Shown here one piece after another: positions 23,616 to 35,887 of a DNA stretch of 64,000 nucleotides (the stretch's first letter is position 1; each line of letters starts with the position of its first letter). The translations under genes were made by a program, and so were the position numbers. The stretch is from Paramecium octaurelia. Taxonomy: Eukaryota; Ciliophora; Oligohymenophorea; Peniculida; Parameciidae. The notes beneath the pieces are model-generated. The model saw only the letters and a program-made list of their open reading frames with translations. It did no database searches and was not told the DNA's origin. Location of the stretch: positions 248,001 to 312,000 of the forward strand of contig CAJJDP010000130.1 in NCBI GenBank assembly GCA_905182995.1, given 5' to 3'.

Positions 23616-24477
23616 TCAATTCGAGGAGGTTAGTTCTGACAAATGTTTTAGACTCTGATGATTTTTTTTATATAGTTCTCTAAGATATTAGCAATATCCA
23701 GTGCAGCTACTACTTTCATTGCAAAAGGTTTGAGTTTGAGTCTAAAATGATTATGTAAATGGTTTATGATAACATTCATTTCTTATTTAAGTTCTGGAGA
23801 ACTTGAATCGTTCATCTCTATTAGTAAAACTAGTAAATTGATTTTCCCCATAATACTTGTAGACTACTTTATCTTTGGTTGGAATATTTTTAATGAAGAA
23901 TGTTTTAAGATATTTTGCTTTGAGATCTTCTACCTACCTCTTCTTTTTGGCATCTACGGCAGTTCTAAAATTGAATTAAGTCTGAAAGCTGTCCAAAAGT
24001 TCTCTAACAGCAGCATCCTAAGCGGGAGATTGCTGAGGCAAATTATTATTGATTATATGATCCTTTACTGCTTATTTCGATTTAGCCAAAATATTTATTT
24101 GAATGTACTTGTTTTTTCTGGTTGAATTCATTAAAGTGAGTGGATCCTTGGGTATCTTTTCGAAGAAGGTGGGTGGTTACCTTTTTAATTTGTCAAATTT
24201 TTATTTTTTCTCATCCGATTTATTTTCTTATAATTGCAATCCCTCGGCAGTCGACAGATCCGTCCTAATGGGATTGTCATTGCTCTATGTTTGCAGCCTT
24301 TGATTCAGCAATCTAATATTGAATTCTAATATACTTCAACTTCATCCTCTCCTGTAATACATCATTATTTTGTTATTGTATCATCAATTCTCTTTGAGAG
24401 CTCTGTCTTTGCAAGCCTAATGAGATATTTCCAAATTCCACTTTTTTCATTATTGCTGGACATCTTTGAGTCAACAT
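23616..24477 (-). CDS. Hypothetical protein, 279 aa
   Basis: ATG 24477 to TGA 23616-23618 with one intron at 24313-24334; 280 codons after splicing. Basic and Gln-rich with predicted coiled-coil stretches (QERMKLKLLNQRLQ, AVDAKKKRQVEDLKAKYLK). Pro-rich segments include KRQPPTFFEKIPKDPLTLM. No membrane segment or known domain was recognised. Its 3' end lies 30 bp from the 3' end of the channel gene (convergent). Confidence 0.7.
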
Positions 24478-24609
24478 GATGATAATAATTAAAACTTGAA
24501 AGATTATAAATATTAATTAAGTGATATCTCTAATAGCAAAAATATGAAAAAAATAAGTTAATCAATTACGTTTCAATTGATTTTATAAGGTCAATATAGA
24601 TTAATTTTA

Positions 24610-25185
24610 TCATTACTTAATCTTCATTTTTAATTCATGCAACTACTATTTCAGATCGTAGTTCTCTTTCAAGGCATCCTTAAAAGTCTAATTTGATATA
24701 ATTTCTCAATAATTACCTGAGGTGGCATTAAAGTATAGTTGTCACCGAACAATTCTCTTCGTTTATTTTAGATTTGCTAATATAACTATGTCTTCTCATT
24801 CAAAGGGGTAATGTATTGTTATAAATCTTCTAAATGAGGGTTGGATTGCTTTTTGATATTGTATTGACTTAGTTCATTGTTTGTTTTCCTCTCCACCTCA
24901 ATTTTCTTTTCAATGTCTTGGGATTCCTCATCTAGGAGCAATTCCATATTTTTGGTTAATTCTTAAATTTATTCTAAGTTCTCTCTTTTCACTTGGACTT
25001 ATTCTCTCAATTGGAAGGATTGAAGCTTCATCAATTCAAGTCTTGCATAATATTAGAAATACATACTATTGTTTGACTAAGGCGATATCTTGAAATGATT
25101 GTATTCCTTAATGCTTGATCTCACAGAGATCATCTAATTCTTTAGTCCTGATGTCATCGTAACCCCATTTGTCGAAAAAGCTCAT
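24610..25185 (-). CDS. Coiled-coil protein, 173 aa
   Basis: ATG 25185 to TGA 24610-24612, two introns: one of 25 nt ending AAG near the 5' end and one of 29 nt near the 3' end; 174 codons after splicing. Starts MSFFDKWGYDDIRTKELDDL, then almost entirely charged heptad-like helix (LTKNMELLLDEESQDIEKKI, KEKLEVER-type), with a short break at FGDNYTLMPPQ. Resembles a structural or adaptor coiled coil; no family was recognised. It diverges from the histidine kinase gene over about 210 bp. Confidence 0.7.
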
Positions 25186-25396
25186 TTTGCTTATTTTTTA
25201 AATTTGGAATATTAATTTAACAAATATATTAAGTTGCTCTCTTAATTTTGAAAGATCAATAACACACCTAGGAATCAGCAAGACGAAAGATTCGTCACTT
25301 TCTCTTCGGGAGATTAATTATAGGGAAGGCAATAACCTGGATATTGCAATTTTAATAGTAATTACAATTATCAATTTGAATAAAATTATTATAATA

Positions 25397-25894
25397 ATGG
25401 AAAAACATAGTGTAGCTTAATTATTTTTAAAGGAACTTCAAATATTTCTGGCTCTGCTGTTAGGTGAGAATTGCTTTAGCTTAGGTCTACAACAATCAGA
25501 GGGGATTGACTCCATAATTCCAATAATTTTGAATTTTATTTCTGGATTAGCATTTTTCATAGTATAATACAAAGATTACAATAACGTCAAACTCTTTTGG
25601 AAATTGAAATTATTAATAATACTGATATAAGTATCTTTGAACGTGGAAACGAGTCAATATTGCTTGATCGTTGTTCATTTGTTGGAGGATCAATTGTTGA
25701 AGGGTTTTTTTTTGGCAACAGCTCTATTAATAAACATAATACAAGATCAGGAAATAAATTACATAACAACGATTCCGAATGCCATTTTGCTATTTTTCAA
25801 TATTCTGTACTGGTTGGGGTTCTTTTTGAGGAATTGCATGTACTCAAAGACAGGAAATGCCTACATTGATCAAGGGCTTCAACAAAAGTCTCTT
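25397..25894 (+). CDS. Duplicate 5' fragment of the histidine kinase gene
   Basis: Same sequence as 26765-27262. It starts at ATG 25397 and is cut by the N at 25895. Encodes only the membrane segments. Almost certainly a copy created by the unmerged contig join. Confidence 0.6.
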
Positions 25895-25895
25895 N

Positions 25896-27262
25896 CTCTA
25901 ATAGCAAAAATATGAAAAAAATAAGTTAATCAATTACGTTTCAATTGATTTTATAAGGTCAATATAGATTAATTTTATCATTACTTAATCTTCATTTTTA
26001 ATTCATGCAACTACTATTTCAGATCGTAGTTCTCTTTCAAGGCATCCTTAAAAGTCTAATTTGATATAATTTCTCAATAATTACCTGAGGTGGCATTAAA
26101 GTATAGTTGTCACCGAACAATTCTCTTCGTTTATTTTAGATTTGCTAATATAACTATGTCTTCTCATTCAAAGGGGTAATGTATTGTTATAAATCTTCTA
26201 AATGAGGGTTGGATTGCTTTTTGATATTGTATTGACTTAGTTCATTGTTTGTTTTCCTCTCCACCTCAATTTTCTTTTCAATGTCTTGGGATTCCTCATC
26301 TAGGAGCAATTCCATATTTTTGGTTAATTCTTAAATTTATTCTAAGTTCTCTCTTTTCACTTGGACTTATTCTCTCAATTGGAAGGATTGAAGCTTCATC
26401 AATTCAAGTCTTGCATAATATTAGAAATACATACTATTGTTTGACTAAGGCGATATCTTGAAATGATTGTATTCCTTAATGCTTGATCTCACAGAGATCA
26501 TCTAATTCTTTAGTCCTGATGTCATCGTAACCCCATTTGTCGAAAAAGCTCATTTTGCTTATTTTTTAAATTTGGAATATTAATTTAACAAATATATTAA
26601 GTTGCTCTCTTAATTTTGAAAGATCAATAACACACCTAGGAATCAGCAAGACGAAAGATTCGTCACTTTCTCTTCGGGAGATTAATTATAGGGAAGGCAA
26701 TAACCTGGATATTGCAATTTTAATAGTAATTACAATTATCAATTTGAATAAAATTATTATAATAATGGAAAAACATAGTGTAGCTTAATTATTTTTAAAG
26801 GAACTTCAAATATTTCTGGCTCTGCTGTTAGGTGAGAATTGCTTTAGCTTAGGTCTACAACAATCAGAGGGGATTGACTCCATAATTCCAATAATTTTGA
26901 ATTTTATTTCTGGATTAGCATTTTTCATAGTATAATACAAAGATTACAATAACGTCAAACTCTTTTGGAAATTGAAATTATTAATAATACTGATATAAGT
27001 ATCTTTGAACGTGGAAACGAGTCAATATTGCTTGATCGTTGTTCATTTGTTGGAGGATCAATTGTTGAAGGGTTTTTTTTTGGCAACAGCTCTATTAATA
27101 AACATAATACAAGATCAGGAAATAAATTACATAACAACGATTCCGAATGCCATTTTGCTATTTTTCAATATTCTGTACTGGTTGGGGTTCTTTTTGAGGA
27201 ATTGCATGTACTCAAAGACAGGAAATGCCTACATTGATCAAGGGCTTCAACAAAAGTCTCTT
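25896..27262. repeat. Duplicated block 2, copy B (1367 bp)
   Basis: Second copy of 24528-25894. Its right end continues in frame into the full histidine kinase gene, so this copy is joined to its natural right flank, while copy A is joined to its natural left flank. Confidence 0.95.
25978..26553 (-). CDS. Duplicate copy of the coiled-coil protein
   Basis: Same as 24610-25185 at +1368. Count once. Confidence 0.5.
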
Positions 27263-29653
27263 TAATGTATTGAAATTGTTGATATGTAGTGAAGGAGTCC
27301 ATCAACAATAGAGATGTGGGGAGCAGAGTTAATTAGCAACAATCATTGATGCAAGAATTGAACCCATTGAAAATGGAATACAATGAAGATGAGCAGATTT
27401 TAAAACATGTGGCATGGATATAAAATCAATCAGTGTTGGTCTACAACAATAAGCTTAACATTGTTTATTAGAATATATTTTTAGGGAAATTGTTAAGGTA
27501 ATCAACATTAGACGAATAACAAACCTAATAATAATCAAAGCCCGATTATGAAGAGCATTTTCTAAGTAGTTAGATACTGATGGGCAGCAAGGAATTGACT
27601 GACATCAATAACAACAACGAACAATCAGTAAATAGCGAGTATGTTTATTATAATTTCTTAAGTGGTTCCTTCCTCTTGAATAGGATGAATGACTCTCACA
27701 AGTGCCGCTTGAATTCAAAACTCACAATTCGTGACTTGATCTTGATGATGCATATATAGTTCGATAAGTAGTTTACTTGGAATTAAAGAGATGGTGCACG
27801 TGTATGGTTACTCTGTTTGCATTGAAGAGCGAAGTGCTCGACTTTGAGAATGTCCAAGTCAAAACTTTTGTGAATAAGATAAATGAGTCCTTCTATGTCT
27901 TTTTTCTCTTTGAATAGAAGCCAATTCAGCGTAAAACTATAGAGGGCAGCCTTCCAATAATCAACGTATTCACTACCTTTGTGCACGAATCGGTAAGTTA
28001 TATAAATTGTATTTTAACCCTTATCTTATTAACCCAAAGCGATCACGAGAACACTCTCAAAATATCACTCAAACAGAATTATTACACTCCCATCAAACTC
28101 ATTAGTCAGAGGTTCTTCCTCTTCGTTAATAATATGAGGGATTACATATTCTACATCTAGAATTAGTTGTTCCTGAGGATCTCAGCCTTCAGAGTGAGTG
28201 ATCTAGTCGAAGAGATAGCGAACATCTTCGAGGACAATTTAAAGGTCCGAGATGTCAATTTAATAACATCAATAGACTTGAGTGATAATAATTAGGTGAT
28301 ATTCACCGATATGGATAGAGTAATTACAACATTTAATTAGTTAAAATAAATCTTAGCTTGTTTGTTGAGTTACTGTTTAAAGTACACTTCAGGATCATCC
28401 TTGAAATTGGACATCAAAAGTTATACTGTTAGTGGAATTATGATATCCTTTAAGGACAGCATGATAGCCAAAGATGAAGGACTCAGAAAGACTATATCCA
28501 ATTTAATAAAGACTTTGAATTCATCCCTTAAAACATCTTCCTTTTATTAGGTCGATCTGAATAATCTATTGGAACTCTAAATTTGTGTTATCTTATGTTG
28601 GCAATTGAGTGGCACTTTTAAAAGAGGAATAGAGTTCCTGTATGATAGTTAAGGATATGGGACATTCACTTTTGTCGTAGAATCATAAACCAGTCAATAG
28701 AGAATGCAGAGTCGTCAAGATACAGGCCCAATAAAGATCATTGGACAAAGAAAGTACTATGAGACTTCCCTATCTTTGTTGTTGGCCTAAGACAGCAGTG
28801 GCTATAGAGAAGAATCAAAGTATAGATTTTCATAATTAGATATTACACGTTAAGTCAATTATCGAAATAATTCTCTATGAAACCTGGCGATGCTTTCGAT
28901 GTCCAGAGTGCTTACTTCTCCTAGATCTCAAGAATCAAGTAGGACTCCTCCAATTCCAAGTAGGTCTAAAATTCGGGTTCAGTCCCAAAGCAATCGAAAG
29001 AACAGAGCAACAGTCACTCTGGCACTTGGAAGCAAGCCTTTCCAGATTCAGTCCAGCATACCTATAAAAAGAATAGGAACGAAAGAAGCGAATCTTAGTA
29101 GGATTCTGTTAAGACTCATTCTGCATATGATCTGGGCTTGGAGTAGAGCACTCCATCTATACATCCTCCCGAACTCACTCCTAAATTGCTTCCGTCTGTC
29201 ATTAAGTATAGATTGAGACTTACGTGTTGTTCCAAAGTCTTGATTGTTGATAACGATCATTATAGTGTGCTATCCTTATAGAAGGTGTTAGAAAAATATA
29301 ATATAAAATGTGACAAAGCATTCAATGGAGTAGAGGCTCAATAGATGATTTCAAATAAATAAATTAAACCTTGTCGTTGTGGAAATAGGTCCTACTTGTT
29401 GTTTTTCATTGAATTTTATCTGCCTGTAACTATTTTATATGAATTTTAGCTTTTTTCAGGAATTGAACTAGTGAAATTTCTGAAGGATGAGATGAAAAGT
29501 GGGTTGATTGATAAAGGGTTCGCAATAATAATTTCAACCTTTGTGGATTTGAACTCGAAATTGGATTGTTTTAAGAACGGTGCAGATTACTTTATAGCAA
29601 AACCTTTTGATTTGATAGACATCGGAGCTGCAGTTTAATATTTAGATTTTTGA
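26765..29653 (+). CDS. Degenerate hybrid histidine kinase, 931 aa
   Basis: Four introns (27267-27289, 27802-27827, 28820-28839, 29426-29449) leave 932 codons. The N-terminus has several membrane segments (IIPIILNFISGLAFFIV, FFLATALLINII, AILLFFNILYWLGFFL). A dimerisation region with FVHESVSYINCIL keeps a His-Glu; helices such as RFFLFVNNMRDYIFY follow. The ATPase-like part reads LKQILACLLSYCLKYTSGSS: the catalytic Asn of the N-box is replaced by Tyr, and the Gly-rich boxes are not evident. A Ser-rich linker leads to a receiver domain: LIVDNDHYSV (acid pocket kept), FFIEFYLPLFSG (phospho-Asp replaced by Glu) and IAKPFD (Lys kept). Fold retained, phosphorelay chemistry probably lost. Stop 29651-29653. 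Confidence 0.85.
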
Positions 29654-29666
29654 TAGTTAATAAATT

Positions 29667-30954
29667 TCATATATCTTTAGATAAACAATTTGATCGTTTT
29701 CTGATCTCTATAGTTTTATCAAGTAAAAGTTCTAACTGTATATTTGTGCAATTTTTCTTCTTTTTCGTATTCTTCATGAAGTCAATTTCAGACGCCTTAA
29801 ATATCTGTTCATTCGGGGATAATGAAACGAAATTTGTATTGAACCATATTTATAACATTTTGGATTCTGATACAATCGATTTCTAGAAGATCTGCAATAG
29901 AACATCTCCTTAAAGGTATACACCTTCAAAAGTGAAAACCACTTCCTTCTCTGATATCATCTGTGCTTTCTCTATCAACTGTTTGCCATTATTCTACAAT
30001 CTTATCAATGTTCCATGGATCAAACCAACCAATCTTACTGAAAGCAACTCTACTTAAAGAAATGGCCTCTTGATTAAGTCATTTTTTAAAGCAAAACTAA
30101 AATAATGAACATATCTAATCTAACTCGGAATGGTAACTCCCTTCTAATTCAAAGTACGAACTAGTCCATAATATGCTAATGCATCTTGGCTTGAAACGTA
30201 CTTACCACTGTATAGCAAATAACAACAAATCATCATACCAGTTCTCCCCTTGCCAGCCTTACAATGCACTGCAATTACATTATTGGGATTAGACATCAAC
30301 CAACTGTGCACCATAGCACAAAATTCAACTATCAAATTAAAAGGGGGTGCTTGATGATCGCCAAAAGGAAATTCAGCCACTTTAAAAAATGATTCATGCT
30401 TATACTTTCTTTCTGAACATCTAAGTAGCAATCTAAATTTACAAATTGATGACCATATAGTTGTTGGGGTGACGTGTATTTAAGAATTTTTACACCTCTG
30501 ACATAGGATTCCTATAAATAGCTTCAAAATTCTCTGCAGGAAAACCCATTGCAATTAAATTGTCTTCAATATCTGGATTAGTTATTATTTATTTACAAGT
30601 TAAATCCAAATTAAAACCATCCACCTTGAATCTTTTCTTCGATTTTGATACGATTTCCTTTATATAATCCCTCGAAAATGCTCGCTTAACATTCTTCATT
30701 ATCTTCTCCGTAATTTCATCCGCATGATGTTGCAACACAGCAGTGTCATTAATCCTTTGATCTATGTGTCTATCGAATGATATTTCTATTGGAATTTATG
30801 TAATTGCCACCTCCACTTCACATTAATCAAGACATTCTTATTTCATTCCTTGAACCTTCTAACTAGTTAACGGGCTTTCCAAAGATTCCTCATCATCACT
30901 AGAGATCCGATTAAGTGACGTTGTGTCCTCTATATCATGCATTGAGATCATCAT
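29667..30954 (-). CDS. PTEN: PTEN-type phosphoinositide 3-phosphatase, 421 aa
   Basis: Removes the 3-phosphate of PIP3 at membranes, opposing PI3-kinase. The P-loop is HCKAGKGRTG, the exact PTEN signature with both lysines. Also seen are MGFPAENFEAIYRNPM (N-terminal part of the domain), YMVINLCSERKY and the WPD-like loop AEFPFGDHQAPPF. A C-terminal C2-like part (VVFTFEGVYLQGDVLLQIF) follows and ends in a basic tail. About 90 residues precede the phosphatase domain. One intron at 30421-30442 joins NL to CSERK. Spliced length 422 codons. Start at the first of two adjacent ATGs (30954), stop 29667-29669, only 13 bp from the stop of the convergent histidine kinase. Confidence 0.93.
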
Positions 30955-31899
30955 TAAAATTTATTTCTTACTATTATATTAAAATACTTTTATAGCTATC
31001 CACTTCGAAGTCTCATTTCTAAAAACCAACATACTCCAAGTATTTAATACTTTTGAGTTCATCTTCCTTACGAAAGAAAAGTGAGGGTGGTTCTTTTGTT
31101 TAAGGATGAATTTATGTGTAAAAAAAAGTATCATTAATTATAACAATTCCTCAAAGCAAGATATCAGTCTTACATTAATCAAATATAAATAGTTATCGAG
31201 TGATAATCAGTTTTATTGAGATTATTGATAAAAAACACACGATGAAAAACTAAATTATTGGAAGATACTCAAATATAATTTGCATCATTTATTAATTAAA
31301 CTTGAAGTAGTTCATGTATGAATTTAATAGCTTTATTTTACAATCTCTGATTTATTAATTGATATCTAATTTTATTAATTTATATGATACTCTTTTTACA
31401 AAGAATTCTTGATATTTTTGTTGTGATACATTTAAGAAGTAAATAAAATCGATAAATGAATGAGTTAGAATCAATTAAACAGAAGCCATTAAATATTCTA
31501 TTTTAATTGAACATAGATGTTACATGTAATAAGAATTAATTAACATCACTTTATAAATGTTCTAACAATTTCAGTCCATAAGGCTCATGAATTAATCATA
31601 GTCAACTTGTGATAAAGTACTTAAAGTAGTTATTGTATCATACTTATAGTGAATTATTATTACTTTTCTCGATCAAAATTATAAAATTTATGATATCTAA
31701 TTAAAAGTTTGATTTTATTCTAACTTTTGTAAATAAATTATATTTTGTTAGTAATTTTAAAATCTATTAATTAAGTAAAATGATAAGATATTTAAGTTTT
31801 GATTTTCAATACGTAAAGTTTTAGTACTTTTAAGAAATGTTCATTACTAATTAATAATTATTGATTAAAAATTTTAATAAATAATTTAACTATCTGTTA
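30955..31899. other. Long intergenic region, A/T-rich
   Basis: One of the longest spacers here (945 bp). A short patch at 31010-31100 is richer in G+C than its surroundings, but no frame or RNA signature could be supported. Confidence 0.45.
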
Positions 31900-32166
31900 A
31901 TGGAGGTACAGCAATGCTTATCTTTCAGCTCTTTTCTCTTTTTACCGAATTTAGATATGAGCATATAAGCCATATTGACACCGTAAACAAAACAAATCAA
32001 GTAATAATAGGAGGATTGTAAGTAAATGGAGAAGGAAAATAAAACATTAAATGTGAAGTTCAAACTTTCAGATTTATTACCGAATGATCAAAATATTACT
32101 TTATAAGAAATTTAAAATGATATCTAACAGATAAAAAATAGATACATGAAATAGATTGTAAATTGA
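31900..32166 (+). CDS. Small hypothetical protein, 88 aa (73 aa if spliced)
   Basis: ATG 31900 to TGA 32164-32166 is open without splicing. Two possible introns (31906-31928, GTA...CAG; 32004-32025, GTA...AAG) together also keep the frame and give a slightly more protein-like N-terminus (MELFSLFTEFRYEHISH). Both readings share the C-terminal half (KFKLSDLLPNDQNITLQEI then a helix IQNDIQQIKNRYMKQ). No family was recognised. Confidence 0.45.
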
Positions 32167-32448
32167 CTATTCAGAAAACTTATGATGTTATTTATAATTC
32201 TTATTATAAAATCTAATTAAAAATAATAATTCAGTTTTAGCCATTTTGATTATTGGTATTATTAAAAAGGATTCTAATATTTTCAATTATCTATTTTTGA
32301 CATCCTATTTATTGAAGTGCATTTAAATATTCATCATGCGAATGGATGATCTATGAAGATTTATTATCTAAAATACAAAAACAATATACAATTTTCTTTA
32401 AACATACAAATTTTTTGAGTAGGCTACTTCTTCAAATTCATTGCTTAA

Positions 32449-33800
32449 TCAATCCATAATTAAGAGTTTTAAATTACTTAATGGTTCATTAAACCCTCTA
32501 TTAAATTAAAGCCTATAAATACCAAAAACACTTAGCTTAATTTCCTTATTTTCAGTCGGCAAGTATACTCTCTTAACTATCTTTTTTGCAAATTGACAAG
32601 CCTCTAAAACAACAGTCGCATAATCTTGATATTTGTTACAATGATCAAGTAAAGTAATTAATAATTTTTACACTGAGAGATATACCTCATGAGACACTTA
32701 GTAGTTCGAAATACTTTTCTAATACTTATCAGATGTCACCTTGGAAAGCACTTATTCCAAACATTATGTATAACTATATGGCAGAGCTACTTCCAACAAC
32801 TCACTCAATTTCTTTATCACTTCATCCGTAATACTATTGTTTAGAAGAACATTATGAAATATCTTCTAATAACTTTGGCCTTCTTCTGATAAGTATTCAA
32901 AATTTTCTGAATCTTTAGATTTTATCTGATCAAAAATTGGTTTTTTCACTTTATTCAATAATTGGCTTTCTGGTTTAAAATGAAGCTATTAAAAAATATC
33001 CCTTTTAAGAACTTCGAAATCAATTTTGTCTATGGCTATATTTTTCTGTGATTGTTATTCCAAAACGCTATTATTTGGTTGGTGCTACTCAAGTTTTTAA
33101 CTAATGCCTGTTAAATCGTATTGCAAATTCCTGATTACTGAAATCTCAAATATGATAAACTTCATATGAGAATCCTATAATAGGTTCTTTCTCTCTAATT
33201 CTAAACCTGAGAATTTTTGTTAAAAATTGATAACATCCTTACAACAGGCATCGATGAATTAATTATAAATAGTCAGAAAATTTTGAAAGCTTAATTCACT
33301 AACTGCAATGCTCAATTTTTTCTTCTATAATCTATTTAATTAATGTTATTTTTCTTCCTCAATTGCATTCCTAAACTCTGTAGTAAATTAATTCAGAGTT
33401 TATAAATTTTACTAATACTCCTTCTTATTTGCTAAGTTAAATTGCTGAATTTCCTTTGAGAAATTATCTTGCTTAAACAAAAATTATTGTTATTCGCTTA
33501 TTAAGGTATTGTTTAACTACATGGCAAAGCATTTAGTTTATTCTGATTTAATAAGTAAATAACTTCTGAGAATTGTGAATAATTCAGTAGTTCCCTCCTT
33601 TTCATTGATTAATTTGGATATCTATAGACCTACAATATTCAAGATTTGCTACCAATATTTTCAAGACTTTTCGAATAGGATTCCTCCAATTTGAAGATTT
33701 ATTACAATAAACCAATAAAACCTTAAGTGGATTTAATTTTTTCATTAAGCATTTTCTAACAGGATTCGAGATGCTCAGCTATCTCTGTATACCAACTCAT
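32449..33800 (-). CDS. F-BAR (FCH)-like membrane-bending protein, 442 aa
   Basis: Almost all helix. The N-terminus SWYTEIAEHLESCQKML then FKLEESYSKSLENIG has the pattern of an FCH region, followed by long coiled helices (EFRNAIEEEKQHQLNRLQKK) typical of F-BAR dimers that bind and curve membranes in endocytosis and cytokinesis. No SH3 or RhoGAP domain follows; the C-terminal part is helical (LLEVALPYSYTQCLEQVL). One intron at 33630-33652; 443 codons after splicing. Start 33800, directly after an in-frame TGA. Assignment rests on pattern, not on a strict motif. Confidence 0.65.
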
Positions 33801-33812
33801 AAATAATAATTT

Positions 33813-34088
33813 TCAGAATATAAATAACTGAATATATTAATTCCTTTATAATCGAGTAATTATAAATAAATAAACAATCAATTTCATTAAAAAGCCAGTA
33901 GACATTAAAATAAATAGAGTTATTTTTAACTATGTAAGAATATAGCACTTGCTTTTGAAATCTAAAGGAAGGTTAAATGTATTTAAAATAGCCTTCAATT
34001 ATTCTGTTAAGAGTGTAAAACTCTGCAATCCTTGTTCAACTTCATCTAAAACATTGATGGATTGAAAGTTAGAAGGCTATTATGGCAT
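33813..34088 (-). CDS. Possible small hypothetical protein, 91 aa
   Basis: Open frame ATG 34088 to TGA 33813-33815. The first 45 residues look protein-like (FQSINVLDEVEQGLQSFTLL), the rest is hydrophobic and A/T-driven. It may be a short gene, or a 5' exon of the F-BAR gene whose splicing I could not resolve. Confidence 0.3.
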
Positions 34089-34528
34089 TAAATTCAAATA
34101 AATAAATAATTCTTTTCATTTATTTTATAATATTGTATCAATTAATTTAAAAAATAAATAAGTAGTTATTGTTATTATTTTAAAGAATAGAAATACTTAT
34201 TTGGGTATTATATCATTTAATATATTCAATTACAATCTTTAGTTATTATATTTGAATTTCATGAGTTTGTTATCTTGAGTCAAGAATTTATATTATATTG
34301 TTATTAACTCAATTCATCATTCAACCAATGCTAAGTTCTTCTTTTTTAAATGAGTTCAATATCATTTTAGCATGTGCTTTACATAATATGGATATTTTTC
34401 GTGTTTATTTTGGAAAAGTACGCAATAATTCAAAGTGGTATTATTAGTTAATAGAATATTTTTTTTCAATTTGGATTTTTATACTGTATAGAAAATTATC
34501 TTTTAGTATATTTTTAATCGTTCAAACA
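34089..34528. other. Intergenic, A/T-rich
   Basis: Divergent spacer upstream of the vWFA gene. No feature was recognised. Confidence 0.45.
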
Positions 34529-35386
34529 ATGGAACTTGCTATTGTATTAGGTTTATTAGGTTTTGAGCCTGCTGGAAAATCCAGATTGAATCAACTCCTA
34601 CCCAGAGTAACTTGTGAGGGATGCACTGCTTTTAGAGATGCAGTTATCAAAGGAAATTAGTTAATGTTGTAACTTTTTGCTTTGTTTTGTGAGAAAGGAA
34701 TGCATGAGAAGTTTAAATTTGTTCATGTCATTCTGACTGATGGAGAGGATAACAAATCCTAAACAAGCTTATCAGAATTTCTTGAATATTAAAAACTTAT
34801 TCAATAAAAACTTCCACCAAACATCCTTTAAACATTTTATATCGGTGTGAATGTGGAGAACAACAACACTGTCAAACAAGAAATGTCAGCAATTTTAAAA
34901 TGTAGTGGAAAGTCTGCTTCGTATTATCCGATAAGTAGTAATTAAATTAATGACATCTTTTAAAAAATTTAAATGCAGATTGGCATCAGAGTTTAAGAAT
35001 AAGGAGTTATAATCGAAAATAACTAAGCTAGATTTGCTTTAAGGTAATAAACTTATTAGCCAGTGGTGTCTATGTAAGTTAACAATTACATTGTACTTTT
35101 CACTCTTGATGTCTCTGGATCTATGAGTGATCATTGGTATAAGGTTTGCTCTGCAGTTAGAAGCTTCCTTGATACTCTTGGATCGAATGATTTAGTACTA
35201 GGAATTACCTTCAATGACACTGTATAAGTTTTAACTGCGACGTAATAGTAATAAGCAGCTAAAAAGACTTAATAGACTTCCACTCCTCAAAGAACTTAAT
35301 AAAGAACCTAAAGTTCTCAGCCTTAACGTTAAATAAAAGGAGTGGAAAGAACAGAAAATGAGAGTAGCTGTTGCTAAATATTTTGA
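34529..35386 (+). CDS. von Willebrand factor A-domain protein, 285 aa
   Basis: A single exon of 286 codons. The second half has TLDVSGSMSDHWYKVC, a MIDAS motif (DxSxS) that binds a metal ion in vWFA domains. The first half resembles the C-terminal part of another vWFA domain (TAFRDAVIKGNQLMLQLFA, VILTDGEDNKSQTSLSEF), as in the large Paramecium families with tandem vWFA units. The N-terminus lacks its own MIDAS Asp-x-Ser, so the gene looks 5'-truncated, and the second domain also ends early in a Gln-rich tail (TATQQQQAAKKTQQTSTPQ). It may be a shortened family member or a gene fragment. Confidence 0.7.
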
Positions 35387-35887
35387 ACTTGATAATGATG
35401 CTATTTTTATAATTTATAATTGCAAATAATTTCTTGGTTCTAAAAGTCTGATCATAACGGTATTTGTTTTAAAAAATTTTATTGCAGAAGTAATATTTTA
35501 TTCAAGATATTGTTTTAGGGTATAACATTATTTTTAAATTAATAACAGGGATTATACTCTATGATTTACAATCCCCAAGCATATGAATTCGAAGCACTAG
35601 ATTTACCTCTGTATAAATTATTGTTATATTTATGTAAAATTTAATAATTGATGGGTTTCTTTGGCATTTTTAATTTATTAAAATCATTTTAATAGGTTTA
35701 TGTCGTTAAAACTAGATAGTTAACTCATTTCAATCACAATGACCTTACTTAATAATAAATTATACAAAAAAGTGTGAGTTTTCATAAATTTGTATTTGAC
35801 AACTAATTTTGGAAATTGAGAAGAATGAGTTAATTAAATTATCAGACTAATTTTATATATCAAAATATGTGAGTTTTTAATAAAAAT
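35387..35887. other. Intergenic, A/T-rich
   Basis: Between the vWFA and pseudokinase genes. An alternative frame downstream of the vWFA stop stays open for about 60 codons but its composition is that of spacer DNA. Confidence 0.4.

Larger units (their letters stand above)
24528..25894. repeat. Duplicated block 2, copy A (1367 bp)
   Basis: Apparently identical to 25896-27262 (offset 1368), with only the N at 25895 between them. It begins CTCTAATAGCAAAAATATG and ends AACAAAAGTCTCTT. It contains a coiled-coil gene and the first part of the histidine kinase gene. Confidence 0.95.

Noticed and set aside
29048-29260. A 70-codon minus-strand frame
   Set aside because: Antisense to the linker and receiver of the histidine kinase.
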